In this document: positions 1-11,998 of the stretch, in pieces
How positions within the stretch are numbered: the stretch's first letter is position 1
How the letters are laid out: every line of letters starts with the position of its first letter
Source of the DNA: Haliotis asinina
Taxonomy: Eukaryota; Mollusca; Gastropoda; Lepetellida; Haliotidae
Direction: 5' to 3'
Length of the DNA stretch: 64,000 nucleotides
Assembly (NCBI RefSeq): GCF_037392515.1
Contig: NC_090282.1
Span: 28,691,554-28,755,553 of the forward strand
Position numbers and translations under genes: made by a program
Notes under the pieces: model-generated
What the model was told of the DNA's origin: nothing
Database searches by the model: none
Seen by the model: the letters and a program-made list of their open reading frames with translations, nothing else

Positions 1-286
1 TGCATCACTGGTTTGTCTGGAATACACTCGGTTATTTACCATCTACCACCACACAGCTGGGGCTTCATACCACACCATGCTGTCAAACCACGAGTTACCC
101 ACCCTTCTCGAATTCCATGAATACTAAATGTCAGTCATACACTATAGAAACTCTCCATGGCATAATGGAGAAAATACTTTTTAAAAAGCACCACTAATAC
201 GTTGTACTTGCGATATTCACATATACAAAGAATTACTATTTACTTAATATTGTAACCACAAAGTTCTGATACCACACTGGTTTCAG

Positions 287-2184
287 AGGCCGAGTACACG
301 TACAAGTTGAAGAAGACGATGGTACCAGTGCTGCTACAGGGGAATTACCAACCAACTGGCTGGCTGGGGATCATGATTGGAACGAAGCTGTATTTTGACA
401 TGAGTCCTGGAAAAGACTTTGGCGCCAAGCTGAAAGAACTCGTTAGAGAACTTGGCCAAAATGGTCGAATAACAGAGGAGGAGGAAAAGGTAGAATTATA
501 TGCTGCACAGCTTTATTATTCCATTCACTGTAAATACTAATGGGTTCATGCTTGAGTGAATTTGATTTTTCAAGGAGGTACAATCATGTTGGTGTGGGCG
601 TAATCATTCTATAACAGATGTATCCATGATGGTGGGTTTGCTGGATTTGTGGAGGCATGCCATAGGAGACATATGAGAATATGTTGATTTATACTGATGG
701 GTTTATGGTAGAGAGGATTGGTGCATGTTTGGGTTCATGGTAGAGTGGTTGGGTACATGGTAGAGAGGATTGGTATGGTAGGGTGGATGGATTCATGGTA
801 GAGTGTTTGGGTTCATGGTAGAGCGGGTGCATTTGTGGTAGAATATATGGGTTCAGGGTGGAGCGGATGGATTTGTGGTAGAATAGATGGTTTCATGGAA
901 GAGCGGACTGGGTTGGGTTTTTGTAGGGTGGAGTTGTTCATGATAGGATGGATGGGTTTCGACCGACATGTTTCAGTTGCTGGATGTGACCGATGCGGCC
1001 CCAAAATCTCTCAGTACAGTCGCCGCTCGCGGTGGAGGTGACAGGGTGCCTGGGTGGACCAACAAAGATGTCATTGAGTGGTTGAAGAACATCGGCATGT
1101 ACCAGTAAGTCTCAAGTGACGCCAAATGATGGTAGCGCCATTGCGTCTGTTTCATGTTTCAACGATGTTCGTCCCTTAGAGATAGCAAATAATGTGATTA
1201 TACGACGCCTCTTTGGATAGACTCCAAGTTGTCCCGGGACTACACTTGTCCTCTTTTGTCCTGAAAGAGTTGTCTTATTTGGACATTTAATACAGTTTCT
1301 TGACGATAAAACAAATCAAAATAGAGTTAGAAACATTTACCCCCGATTATCACCAAGATAAACTTCCACACAAAGTTTATGGATGTCGATGACCGTCATA
1401 TTGAAAGCTTTAGAATGTAATGTGTGCCCTTATGTATACTCGAGTTAGCTGCAAGTATCACAGTCGTGTGAATAGTATGGCATATATTGTAATCTAAGTA
1501 TTCCCAATAATACTAAATGCACAATGTGTCCCTCTTTCCTGAAAGGGAGGTGCTACATATGTTTGTCTGTCATACAGTGAACTCTCCCTCTTTCCTGAAA
1601 GGGAGGTGCTACATATGTTTGTCTGTCATACAGTGAACTCTCCCTCTTTCCTGAAAGGGAGGTGCTACATATGTTTGTCTGTCATACAGTGAACTCTCCC
1701 TCTTTCCTGAAAGGGAGGTGCTACATATGTTTGTCTGTCATACAGTGAACTCTTAACAAACACATGAAGTGCTTTCAGCTTATACGTTTTTTCAGTAATA
1801 GTTTTCTAGAAACGTTATCCGTACATTGTCTATATTTAATATCAAGGCAATCAGCTGGACTTTTTGTTTGGTATCCCATTGTTCAACCTACTCTTCACCA
1901 GGTGGTCCTAGCAATTGAGCCTGCTGTAGGATAGTGCAGGGTGTTCATCTTTTGTAGTAGAGACTAATAGAGAATCTAATCATGTTTTTCCTGACCACAG
2001 ATGTTCTTCCCTAAGGTCCCTGACCGGCGAGGAGCTGATGTTCCTCCAGCATCTGTTAAACAAGGTATGTATGAACGGCAGTCATGTCGAACAGTAAGAT
2101 GTGACACAGGTTGTATATATATGGGACGAGGTAGGATTTACTAAGAGGGAACATACGGGTATAAGATGGAATGACAAGGTCTGG

Positions 2185-2216
<32 letters not shown>

Positions 2217-2559
2217 TGTATGTATGTATGTATGTATGTATGTATGTATGTATGTATGTATGTATGTATGTATGTATGTATGTATGTATGTATGTATGTA
2301 TGTATGTATGTATGTATGTATGTATGTATGTATGTATGTATGTATGTATGTATGTATGTATGTATGTATGTATGTATGTATGTATGTATGTATGTATGCA
2401 GATAGATACAGCAGACTGTTTGCAAATATGGCCAGGTGTTTTAGGCTTAGTGCTATGTTTCAGGCTCCGGAGTTCTACTACAGCTACTTGGAGAGAAACA
2501 TGAAGCTGAAATCACTGAAGGAGCTAATGACGTTCTCAAACGCCCTTGCAATGCTTTGA
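287..2559 (+). CDS. TIR-SAM domain protein, C-terminal part (four last exons)
   Basis: Exons 287-489, 977-1104, 2001-2064 and 2464-2559 join in frame with GT-AG borders (phases 0, 2, 0) and end at TGA 2557-2559. The first exon reads as the C-terminal half of a TIR domain (VPVLLQGNY, PTGWLGIMIGTKLYFD, then an amphipathic helix KLKELVREL). The next three form a SAM-like domain (WTNKDVIEWLKNIGMY, LTGEELMFLQHLL, FYYSYLERNMKLKSLKEL). TIR domains act in innate immune signalling or as NAD-cleaving enzymes; SAM domains make oligomers. The catalytic Glu of an NADase-type TIR would lie in an exon left of the window, so enzyme activity cannot be judged. Order here is TIR then SAM, the reverse of SARM1 (SAM-SAM-TIR). 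The N-terminal part is missing from the window. Domain calls are by eye from family patterns; the splice model is well supported by phase agreement. Confidence 0.75.
685..960. repeat. degenerate GGTAGAG-rich minisatellite in an intron
   Basis: About a dozen imperfect units of roughly 20 bases built on 'gggttcatggtagagtgg' lie directly before the SAM exon that starts at 977. Apparent reading frames here come from the repeat and are not genes. Confidence 0.75.
1529..1752. repeat. 56-bp minisatellite, four near-identical copies
   Basis: The unit begins at 1529, 1585, 1641 and 1697, giving an exact 56-base period with almost no divergence. Each unit holds a near-palindrome (CCTCTTTC / GAAAGGGAGG) and the palindrome ACATATGT. 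It lies in the intron between the second and third exons of the TIR-SAM gene. Confidence 0.93.
2185..2398. repeat. (TATG)n microsatellite, about 53 units
   Basis: An uninterrupted TATG tract of about 214 bases ends 65 bases before the last TIR-SAM exon. The Tyr-Val-Cys-Met frames that run through it are artefacts. Confidence 0.97.
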
Positions 2560-2814
2560 GAGATTGGGAGATGTTGATAGTACTGGATAGCTCGGAAGAT
2601 CCGCTCCTTCCTTACACAGGATGTTTATTTTATTCATAAATACTACTTGAAATGTGTTACAGAACACTCGCAAATGGACGGTGTTGCAATACCTAGAATC
2701 CTTGACCCACTCACTGGAGTTGATGTCTTAAACATATAGTTGTAGAAGTGGATTGTTAGACGTAATTGTAGGTGTGTAATATCTTGTAATTCCTTGATAT
2801 CACACAAGCTAAAG

Positions 2815-2905
2815 CACTCTCTCTCTTTCTCTCTCTCTCTCTTTCTTTCTCTCTCACACACACACGTGTCGATCACACGCCGCCAACACACACACACAGT
2901 CACTT
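2815..2905. repeat. (TC)n then (CA)n microsatellite
   Basis: TC-rich tract followed by CA-rich tract, 3' of the TIR-SAM gene. The rest of 2560-4230 shows no exon-like sequence apart from short repeats listed separately. Confidence 0.85.
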
Positions 2906-3539
2906 ACTCACAGACTCACACAAACAACCGGGCAGGCACATATTGTATATACATATATTATACATTTATTTATGTGAACTATTTCACTGTGATAAATTCA
3001 TGAAACAGTCCCAACAGGTGACTCGGAATGGGAAGTTATGACATCCATCAGTCTACTTCGGTTTGGTTTCTCATACTTCAGTACATCTGTATTGGAAGAT
3101 TCTGTGTGAACGCCAGTTTAAAATACAATACTTACCAATGTGGTCAATGATTATCTTATTGATTTATATATACGTACCTAATATAAAACGTGAGACCAGT
3201 CTGGATTATCCAACGGAAACATTTCCGTAGACTTAAAAGACAGAAATCAGGGTGACAAGCATATGAATGAATCTTTAATAATCACTAATGACATCAGGCT
3301 TAGTATCTACCCGTTCAGTAGCAACCAATACTTTGTCACGATTTGGACTAAAAATATATATATGTTTACTTTGATTTCTATAGTGCGTATGTGTCCCATA
3401 AGTGATTTGTACGGCTGTATCGGTCTATACGAGAATGGGTTTGTACATCCTAACGTGAGGTGAAGGAGCGTTTGTCTTCACGTTCAAGATACTTGCTCAG
3501 AGACCTGCATGCATGTGCGAGTGGGTGGGTGGTTACTCT

Positions 3540-3690
3540 ACACAGATGCCGGATGGTGGTACAACCCCTCTTACTGGTAGTACAACTCATATGACGTCAT
3601 GCATGTGCGTGTGACTGGTAGTGCAACCCCTCTGACATACAAGAGTGACTGGTAGTGCAACCCCTCTGAGTGACTGGTAGTGCCAGGCCC
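3540..3690. repeat. short tandem repeat with unit 'gactggtagtgcaacccctct'-like
   Basis: Four or five irregular copies of a unit containing 'tggtagtgcaacccctc' sit in intergenic DNA between the TIR-SAM gene and channel gene A. Confidence 0.7.
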
Positions 3691-4232
3691 TAATGTTCAG
3701 TTTATAAGAAGTAAAGTTGAAGTAGTTTCAGTCTTTTTTTAAATAATAGACAAAAAACATAAAACCTAGATCAAGTAAACAGAAACAGAGATAACAGGGG
3801 CGTATAACTCTAAATCAAAGTGAACGAATCTGGTACTTCCTGTATTTTGCGCTGCGCATTTATCAACGGAAGTCGGTTACTGAACAATCGGTAGTCTATT
3901 CTACCTCCATTAGTTGTTGTCGGAGACTCCACAATTGCAGTCCATCGATAGTTCGATAAATCGTTGCAGCACTAGTAATTATGGCATAAGCCAATATAAA
4001 CTGTACTACCCATTTTCAATATAATTCATTTCTCAAAGTGTGAAGTTTCTTTGTGTGTTCACTATATTAGTGTATTGTGAAATACTTCTGTAGCTATTCA
4101 GCAACCTGCACACATTACAGTCATCCATTATATTTCCTTTCCGGTCATGGATTTTGTAGATTGTTGCGTATTACACATGTGAGGAAAGCAGACCGTATGT
4201 CTTAATTAATGTAAACACAACTGTCACATGAG

Positions 4233-4325
4233 TACTGAGGAAGTATCATCTTGGTACATCAGCACTGAGGAGGTATCGTCTTGTCACACGTGCTCTCAGG
4301 AGGTATCGTCTTGTCATACGAGTAC
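4233..4325. repeat. three-copy tandem repeat of about 32-36 bp
   Basis: Copies share 'ctgaggaggtatcgtcttgt' with a few changes. The stretch is 3' of channel gene A and has no clear function. Confidence 0.7.
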
Positions 4326-4643
4326 TACTCTGGTCGGGTGGCCGGGTCCACGGCTTACAAGCTTGGAACAATATATCTGAAGTATGGAATACACCGATTA
4401 TCAAATTGTCATTCATCTGTAATACCACGTCTCGTGGGAGGCACTGAGAAGAGTTGCTTCCCTTGAGTACGCCAGAAACCTGATAACAGTGGGTCTAAAT
4501 CTCGAGTATGTTTCTACGTTTGTTCCCGCATATAAGCTCCAAACTCGTGACTAACTTGAAAAACATAGCAGACCTAAGTCAATTAGTGCTTTCGCCACGC
4601 ATCAGTTTTAACATAGCTGGAATACACAGTACACTGCCATTAT

Positions 4644-7600
4644 TCATGAAAGTGTCTCTTTGTCAGTCAGTTTGGGCTCAGCGTTACCATCTGTCACCAT
4701 CGTCTTGGCGGACCGATATGTCCTAAGACGTCTCACAGTGTAGTCACACAGCTCTACAACAGTAACAATAGTCGCGCCAACGATGAGTCCGAGAGCGCCA
4801 CCTATATTACAGAAGAGGTCAAGGACTGGGTAGCTGTATCGCTTCCTGATGTAGGGGTAATACATCGATGAGTGGTATACTTCCACAGACACAAAGTTCC
4901 GTCTCATATAATCAACCGTGCCGTAAGTTTCGTTAGCCATCGTTGATAGATATTCGTCTGTCAATCTCAGACTAGACGAGGTCTTTAAAGAAAATGTGTT
5001 GTAGGAACAGGTTTGTGGACAGTTGGATTCGCAGTCTGGCCGAGAATGAAGGTATTCCTGCGTTTTGGGGTAGATGCAATAGGCAATAACGTCCGAGTCG
5101 CACAATTTCGCATTACCAGGCATGTAGGCTTCACGACAGGAACACGCATCTACGATGTAGTCGGTAAAGCATTCTGTACGGCAAGCTTCACGGGAATATT
5201 TGCCCGGGTAATACTTCAACTCCTGGGAGCCACAGTTCGCCAGACCATCCGGAGCATCAATTTCCTGACAAAGAAAGCATATAGATTACATACATCTGAA
5301 CAAGAAAGCTCTATTTTGAGTCGTGAGCACGAATGTCCCAGTCTGCTAATGGAGGTGAGATGAAGCTGTGAGCGAATGTTTGAAATATATATTTCCTGCG
5401 TAATAATCTCACCAATGAGAGTTGTATTCTTGACAGAAACGGAAACTGTCGATGTTTACCGAGACCAGTCGCTTGTTCAATGCAGAGGGTAGTGCGAATG
5501 CGAGGGTCAGCGGTCACATATTAAATGCAGTTTGACAAATTGAATACGATGGACAGAAAGGTAACAGAATGACCTATAAATTCAACACATTTTGTTGTTG
5601 TTTTTGTTGTTGTTGTTGTTGTGAGAAACGTGAGTAAGTAGTCGGGGCGCCCTGTTTTCGATCAGGTTCCAACATCAGGATTGTCAGCCGAGTGTATTTC
5701 ATGTAACGAGTGTGGCGGTAACATTTTTAAAAATATTTATTTCTTCACCGAAATTAAAATGTTAAAATATATGTTAATCATAGCTTATTACTAACAAGTG
5801 TATATATTTTCTTTAAAAAAAAATAAATGTACAATGATTCGAACCAACGTGATTGGAAACCTGTTTCAACCTGGTTATGTTTCTAGGTTTCTCAGCACTA
5901 AACACTTCAGGCCAGCCTGGGGCTTGCATCAGCTCTGGTCTTCATCGCTTATCACAAGCTCCTTCCTTGTTTGTTTGTTGTTTAATGCCACACTCAACAG
6001 ATTCCAGTTATTTGGTGGCGGTGTGTAACTTTCCCAGTCTGGACCAGACAATCCAACGACTGATAGTATGGGCATCAATCCACGCAATTAGGAAACGATA
6101 GCAAGTGTCAACTTAGTCAGAGTGACCACCCGACCCCGTTAGCTGCCTCCTATGTAACCCTCACTCTACTGCCCTACCTGCACCTCAAGGCCAAACAAGT
6201 ACTGTGAACCAGGCGAGACCGCCATGCCAGTCTCCGCAATGACCGGGGGAATATCGGCCGAATGAATTGTAATCTGTACGAAAGAACAAGGGTTTATGAA
6301 GACATTTATCACAACGAGGTATCACTACCAGCATGAGGTACTGATCTCACACACAATATGTAACTTCAACCGTGGGTGAGTTACAATCATATCTTGTTGT
6401 GTACTTTGATCTGAGTTAGTCATACAACGCACATTTATACGCATGTGATATTCCTCTTCTTCCGTAATCTCCTACGACACTTTTAATTTTCAATTGACAA
6501 CAGAGATATGTATGCTTTATAATTACATATTTTACTTGAATCACAACAGAGTACCAATTTTGTTGATTCTAGTCTTTATGTCTCTGTACGAAGGTATTGA
6601 GAAACATGTTTTTATCACCCACTTTTACGTGGTCCAAACAAAACCAAAGTCATAACTTAGTGGTAAGTGTTTTACCTTTGATTCCCAAGTTATACGATTA
6701 CATTCATCAAATGATTTACGTAATAAATATATTGTTTTGGATATCTTAGCATTGCTAACAATTTTAACCAAAACGTAGTCAATTGTTTAATATGGTAATC
6801 AATAAACAGACCATATCTACTACAATCACCCAGAGCATCATCATTTGAGATATAATATCCAACATAATTTAATGTGAAAACGTTCAACATATTCGATTTT
6901 GGAAACTCCGCATATGTCACTGGAATAAAATAAAAATGGGTTTATCTGTGTGTCTAAAATAAACGCAAAACAGTTGGAGAATATTCTTTCACTTACACTG
7001 TAGGTGTTTAACTGAAAATGCGCATGGGATACGATAACATCTGTCAACGAAGTCAGCGAGCCTGACCACCCGATTCCGTTAATCGCCTTTTATGACAAGC
7101 TGGGTTGGTGAATATCAATTTAACCTGCATCTTCACGGTTCTGTATGTGGAACATCTATCTACGCATTCTATGCGTCAGTTGTAATTTAAATCAAATGAA
7201 TCATTTTTAGTTAGTTGTTACGATCGTGCTATTGTGGATTGTCTTGTAGGGCGTTTATTCTTGCCTACCATGAAACCCTCGCCTTCGGTGTTCTGACGAC
7301 TCCGGGTAAACTCCTCTGCTCCCACCCACAAAGCAAGTTTCAACCCATACTGTCTCCCCGAGTTCCGTATGAATGTTTTTCCATTTGCTGAAAGAAAAAA
7401 AAGGTTTGACTTTATTTTGTGCACATTTTCTGTCCCTACCTCACAACGGCTACAGCTGCTGATGAAATATTTGTCAGCCAGATTAATTTACAGTATTAAA
7501 TTTGCAGTTTCATTATGACAAGTAACTCAAAGTGTTTCAGAGAGGTTATATTAAGGTACTGAATTATTCTTAAAGAGATAATCATGGCTATCACATTATT

Positions 7601-10109
7601 GCCATGGACTTCATTGTTACAACACCAAAGGTACATCTCTACTCACCATTGAATGTAAAGCATAGCCCACTGTCAGTCACCGAATGCGTGAAGTTTTCGG
7701 GCCAACATTCTTCCTCCCCCCAAATGCACTGACGTGTATAAAAAAGGTGGAATAATTATGTACGAACAACGAATCGAGTCAATCAACGGTGTAAGATCCT
7801 ACCAGTAAAGATCTGTTTATGAGACTCAGGGCAGTTTCATCAACACTTGTATAACCTGGCAGGTTTCACGGACTATTGATTCATGAATAAATGACTGGCC
7901 ATTACATGTAGATGGCCCAGGTGCTAAATAGTTGATCGTTTGTGTTTGTATGTTTATTTGTTGTGTAACGCTGCTCTTGTATCAGTTTCCGACTATATGG
8001 CGAAGCGATCTGTAAGGGTATGTTTACACCGAGATGCAACCTGCATGTCTGAGAACTGGCTGCGACTAGCGATCGCTCTGGTCGCTTTTTGGGTCGTAGC
8101 CCCTGGTGTTACTCACTGGCGAACTTGCGCCGAACGGCGCCGACCAGGTCGAGACCTAAGCCACAGCATTGCGACTTGAGTACGACTGACTTGCGACCTC
8201 AGTACGAGCAGTAAGTTCGTTTCTGCGACTAGTTGCGATCGTTGCGACACCATGCGCGTTTATTTCGACTCCAGTACGACGATGAACACCTTTTGGGAGA
8301 CCGCATTGAGACCAATGCGGCTTCTCCAAGACGCCAGTTGTGAATTTTAGCAAGTGCGCTCCCATGTTCGTATAGAAAGGAGCGCCTGCGATCATCTTGT
8401 CACCTTGATCACCTTATCCTTCGTCTCCTGCCAGGCACCGGAAACACTCAGAAAAAGATGGATACTCAGTCTAGGGATATCGTCTTGGTCCTTGTACTGC
8501 AGACTGAAGCCGAAGTAAAATTGAATTATTAACTGCGTCTTGGCAATAATCAGACAACGTGAAAGAAGAAGGCCAGGCCGCCAAATGTGGGTCGGAAACA
8601 GGAGAAACAGGGACACTGTCAGTGCTACCACCTTCTCAAGAGGTTGAGGCACCCCGCATCGGCTGAAGAATTACATGAGGATACCCTTGGAGTTCTTTTA
8701 ATGAAAGTTTGGAGAGAAGAGGGATCAGTATCACAGGAAAAGGGAAACAAACCCACCTTGGAAGTAGGGTTGAAACTGTCACTCACTGAATTCGAACGTA
8801 CAAAAGCTGCTACTCCATCGTTCTCTTGGTCCTTGTGAATTACAAGATCCTGTGTGCGGAGACTGGAGGTCTTGGCCACCAATCAGACGCAATGGATTTT
8901 AATGAGTCGGATCTGAAAGGCCACTTGGAGGCCGGAACAGTTGGTCTCCCTCCTGAACGTATTGAACAAACTGACGCTGACGCAGATGGTCAACCAACGA
9001 ACCCGCCATACTTGACACTGACCGATCTTCTTCTGACGATTGTGGTAGCTGTCCATCTCAGTATGGCTGTCAACTTGTTTTTATAGGCTGCCATCGGTCG
9101 CTGAGGGATCCCATTGCGCTCGTAATAAACTCGCCACAGCTCGGCGAATGGTTAACTTGACATGAGGAAAGGAACCGCGCGGCGAGCGCCTTACGAGTAA
9201 ATAAGAGCTTCATGCGAGTTTATTGAGACTTGTGCCATTGTACTGCGACCGATTTCGCGACCTCACTGTGAGTTGGACCGATCATAGGAGTGGGGAACCA
9301 TTCACTACAGGCGTCAAACACTAACACGACCGATGGAGAGTGATCGCGATGCTTTCGCGATGACCAAGACCCCTTCACTACTCCCCAGTGCTACTCTACG
9401 ACTTTTTGCGAGGGAGTGCGATCGAGGGCTATTTCCGATCGTAGATCGGTCGCGCACCCGGTGTAAACATGGCAAATAATCGAGTCAATCAGGCACTCCA
9501 GTGATCAACATCATGAGCATCAGTCGATAAAATCTGCGTCAACCACTTCAGTGAACCTGATCACTCTTACAAATTTTCGTGCATCAAAACTGAACAATGA
9601 AATATATGTAAAACTAAGTGATAACAGTCCATTCCATTCATTTAAACAGTCAACCTAAAGGTACAGTAACTACATCTTACCCACAGTAAAGAGTCGTAGA
9701 CGTTGTGGCCAAATTCCATGTAATACTTATTGACATTTATGGATGGTACCTCTGAAGAACTGTCGTCGTCTTGGAAGTCATAGCTAAGCGCATCCGTGAG
9801 GTCTTCAGTGAGTCCATACGTGTCTAACACCGATCTTTTAGCTATGTTCGTGTTACATACGGTTACAGCCGGGAAAGGTAGCGTCTGACCCAACTTGACA
9901 TCGACGTGGACGTTGACGGGACGTGACAGAAACAGCTGCATCTGTTTCATGATGTTGAAGGCGGTGAACGCAAGTCCCCCACATATAACGAGAAACCAGA
10001 ACAGACGTCTTAGGACACCGGAAGTTGCGTCAGTCACCCGCTGTAGGCCTTGCATATTTACATGGGAAGCAAGTTCCGGTTTGGAAACCAGGCTAGGTTG
10101 CAAATTCAT
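4644..10109 (-). CDS. DEG/ENaC (ASC family) sodium channel A, fourth exon not found
   Basis: Read on the minus strand: exon 1 9681-10109 (ATG 10107-10109), exon 2 7647-7728, exon 3 7269-7387, last exon 4644-5264, all with GT-AG borders and the same phases as genes B-D. The product should be an amiloride-sensitive-type, two-helix trimeric cation channel of the plasma membrane. Visible: N-terminal MQG (residues 19-21), first membrane helix about 36-58, [10 protein letters not shown] after it, exon 2 ending GLCFTFN, Cys-rich finger/thumb region (EACRTEC, CSCREAYMPGN, CPQTCSY) and a second helix with LFCNIGG and GAT at the selectivity filter, where B-D have GAS. The exon matching exon 4 of B-D (96 bases) was not identified between 5265 and 7268, so the gene may be broken or that exon has diverged. 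Intron 1 holds a Harbinger transposon inside a SINE. The gene points away from B, C and D. Confidence 0.8.
5590..5622. repeat. short (TTG)n tract
   Basis: Small TTG microsatellite in the last intron region of channel gene A. Confidence 0.7.
5972..6165 (-). mobile_element. SINE1, diverged copy
   Basis: Reverse-orientation copy of the SINE1 family: 'ccagtctggaccagacaatcca', then 'gtgaccacccgaccccgtta'. It is well diverged and lies in the region where exon 4 of channel gene A would be expected. Confidence 0.75.
7032..7142 (-). mobile_element. SINE1 5' fragment
   Basis: Shows the family's 'cagcgagcctgaccacccg' and 'cttcacggttc' on the complementary strand, just 3' of exon 3 of channel gene A (in intron 3). 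Confidence 0.75.
7946..9575 (-). mobile_element. SINE1 copy split by a Harbinger insertion
   Basis: The left piece (about 7946-8015) ends in the family's 'atatggc...gatctgtaa' and the right piece (from about 9473) resumes with 'aaataatcgagtca', then 'ccagtgatcaacatcatgag'. In intact copies the two run together as 'ctgtaaataatcgag'. The break is filled by the element at 8016-9472. Confidence 0.8.
8016..9472 (+). mobile_element. PIF/Harbinger-type DNA transposon, decayed
   Basis: The ends are inverted repeats (atgtttacaccg at the left, cggtgtaaacat at the right) with GCGATC-rich subterminal sequence on both sides, and the insertion target in the SINE is TAA, the three-base target usual for Harbinger. 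On the plus strand about 8870-9040 a frame reads GLGHQSDAMDFNESDLKG, LEAGTVGLPPE and then PYLTL, which matches the 'SDAGVF...LE.G..GLPP...PY.L' block of Harbinger transposases; the remainder of the transposase is not recognisable, so the copy is non-functional. It sits in intron 1 of channel gene A. Confidence 0.72.
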
Positions 10110-10971
10110 TTCTCGTGTTTAAGCCAAATGTTAATAGTTTTCTCCTAAATAGCCACTGCTTACCGAATGAGGTAGCAGTACAGAGCCCAGTTTTTCCGAC
10201 TTGTCCTGGTTCTCCTTGCGATGCCTATGGGCTTCTTCACGATGACACAGCACGTATACAGAGTGTCGAGTAATGCTTTGTAAGTGTGCCTCTAAGTATT
10301 CATCCCTGACGGTTTCCCCCACGTCCGCCCAACCAAATACTATATAATGTGTAACGCTAAACGAGTTTACGGATATCTGAGATCTGTTGATGGCTAATGG
10401 TGCCATCATTGACTTGATTGATCGCTATCACTAATGACATGATTCGGAGATTGACAGCTGTCACTGTGCTGTTACGCATGACTAAAGAATAACATTTATC
10501 TTTCAAAGGAATTAAAACGCCATCAGAGCGCTGTTGCTGTTGTTGGGATTTTTGTGTTAATATATTCTGCATTTTAAAATCTAATGTTACATAAGATCAC
10601 AATTTTTATATTCTTGATATCATACTCATCAAGGAAAGCATACACTGACAACAGCCTTTAATATAAGTATTATTATTCGGTTTTCTGTCATAGCAGGTTT
10701 TTAATGAACCTGGCGTTCTTTGACTTCTTTTAATACGTATTATATAAAAGTGAAACGTATTGTCAAACAATGTTGCAAATGCATATATATTAAGATTCAG
10801 CGGAAGTTCATAACATTGCATTCTATGCAGTGGTCAGGAATGTATTACAATCAATGTAATCCGGGGTGGGAAAGTTAAAATGTTTCTTGAGTCACGTGAA
10901 GCCTGATGTCATCTTGGGCAACCTCAGACTATATGAACAATTCTTGGAAGCACATATCTTGTTAGATCAAA

Positions 10972-11146
10972 GGGGCGGTAGGGTAGCCTAATGGTTAAAG
11001 TATTAGCTCGTCATGCCCAACACTCGGGTTCCATTCCTCACATGGACGCAGTTTGTGAATCACATTTCAGGCGTCCCCCGTCGTCATATTGCTGGAATTT
11101 TGCTACAAGTGGCGTAAAACCAAACTCATTCACTCACTCATTATAG
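10972..11146 (+). mobile_element. SINE2 (tRNA-derived), nearly full copy
   Basis: Has a tRNA-like head with A-box-like 'tagcctaatggttaaag' and B-box-like 'gggttccattcc', then 'tgtgaatcacatttcagg', and the shared tail 'tggcgtaaaacca' plus CTCA repeats. Confidence 0.88.
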
Positions 11147-11998
11147 CACTCACTCATTACTTTATACATTACTGTATAAAGGTCATAGTGAGCCTTGATA
11201 TTCAACCTTGTCGTTTTAGGAAAATATTACACTATAGCTGCAATGTGATTAATAATTTATTTCATTGCTTTCACCATCACCTTTATACTTGATAGTGCCG
11301 TTCTATGTTATACCCCACTTCATTCCCTACTGTCATTGGTATCATGTATTAACATGGTTAATCAGTTAATACTGTTTAATGTTTCTTTGTTGTTTCTGGG
11401 AGTTATTTACTCTATATCAGCGGGAAAGTGCCTCTCATTATGGACGATGTAGGAGTCATGTTCTGTTATTGTTATGACTTTTCGGTTATTGATTTGTAAA
11501 TCGGGTTATTCTGAAAATACAAGTGTTATTTGTGCCTGTGTTGTTTGCTGTTTTTAGGCTGAATTCGTTTGCACATACATTTCTGAGTGACGATAATAGA
11601 ATTATACGCACGGAAAAACACATGATTCATAGCCTCGATACAACCGTTTATATTCATATTATACTCATGTTTGTTTGTAGGCCTACTTTGATCACTCGGG
11701 CGCACTGACCATTATTTTTAGATATCGATCTGATCAAAGGCAAGCATCACAGGCAGCATTTGTTCATATGTACTGGTCATTAGGCAAATATCTAGTTTCA
11801 GAGTCCTTTTCTATGAGCCCAATAACATGGAAAATCGTTGTTGATAAACAAATACAGGGTTTTCTAAACTGGTCAAGATGGCGAAATTGATGGTCATCGA
11901 GGGCTATTGCAAAAGATGTTTGTTGTCCATCGATTATCAGACGATTGACCAGAAACATCAGTGAACAGATGGGGTTAAGGACAGTTGGGGTCGACTAA

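Noticed and set aside
2101-2559. Open frame of 152 codons rich in Tyr-Val-Cys-Met
   Set aside because: It is created by the TATG microsatellite. Only its last part (from 2464) is coding, as the final TIR-SAM exon.
5390-5517. Candidate fourth exon of channel A (minus-strand FRFCQEYN resembles the ASIC block before the thumb)
   Set aside because: No AG acceptor is available upstream in the needed place, and the matching frame does not fit the phase of the donor.
5640-5720. Second candidate fourth exon of channel A (minus-strand HEIHSADNP)
   Set aside because: The frame contains a stop and no acceptor precedes it; the similarity to HSPDIP is probably chance.
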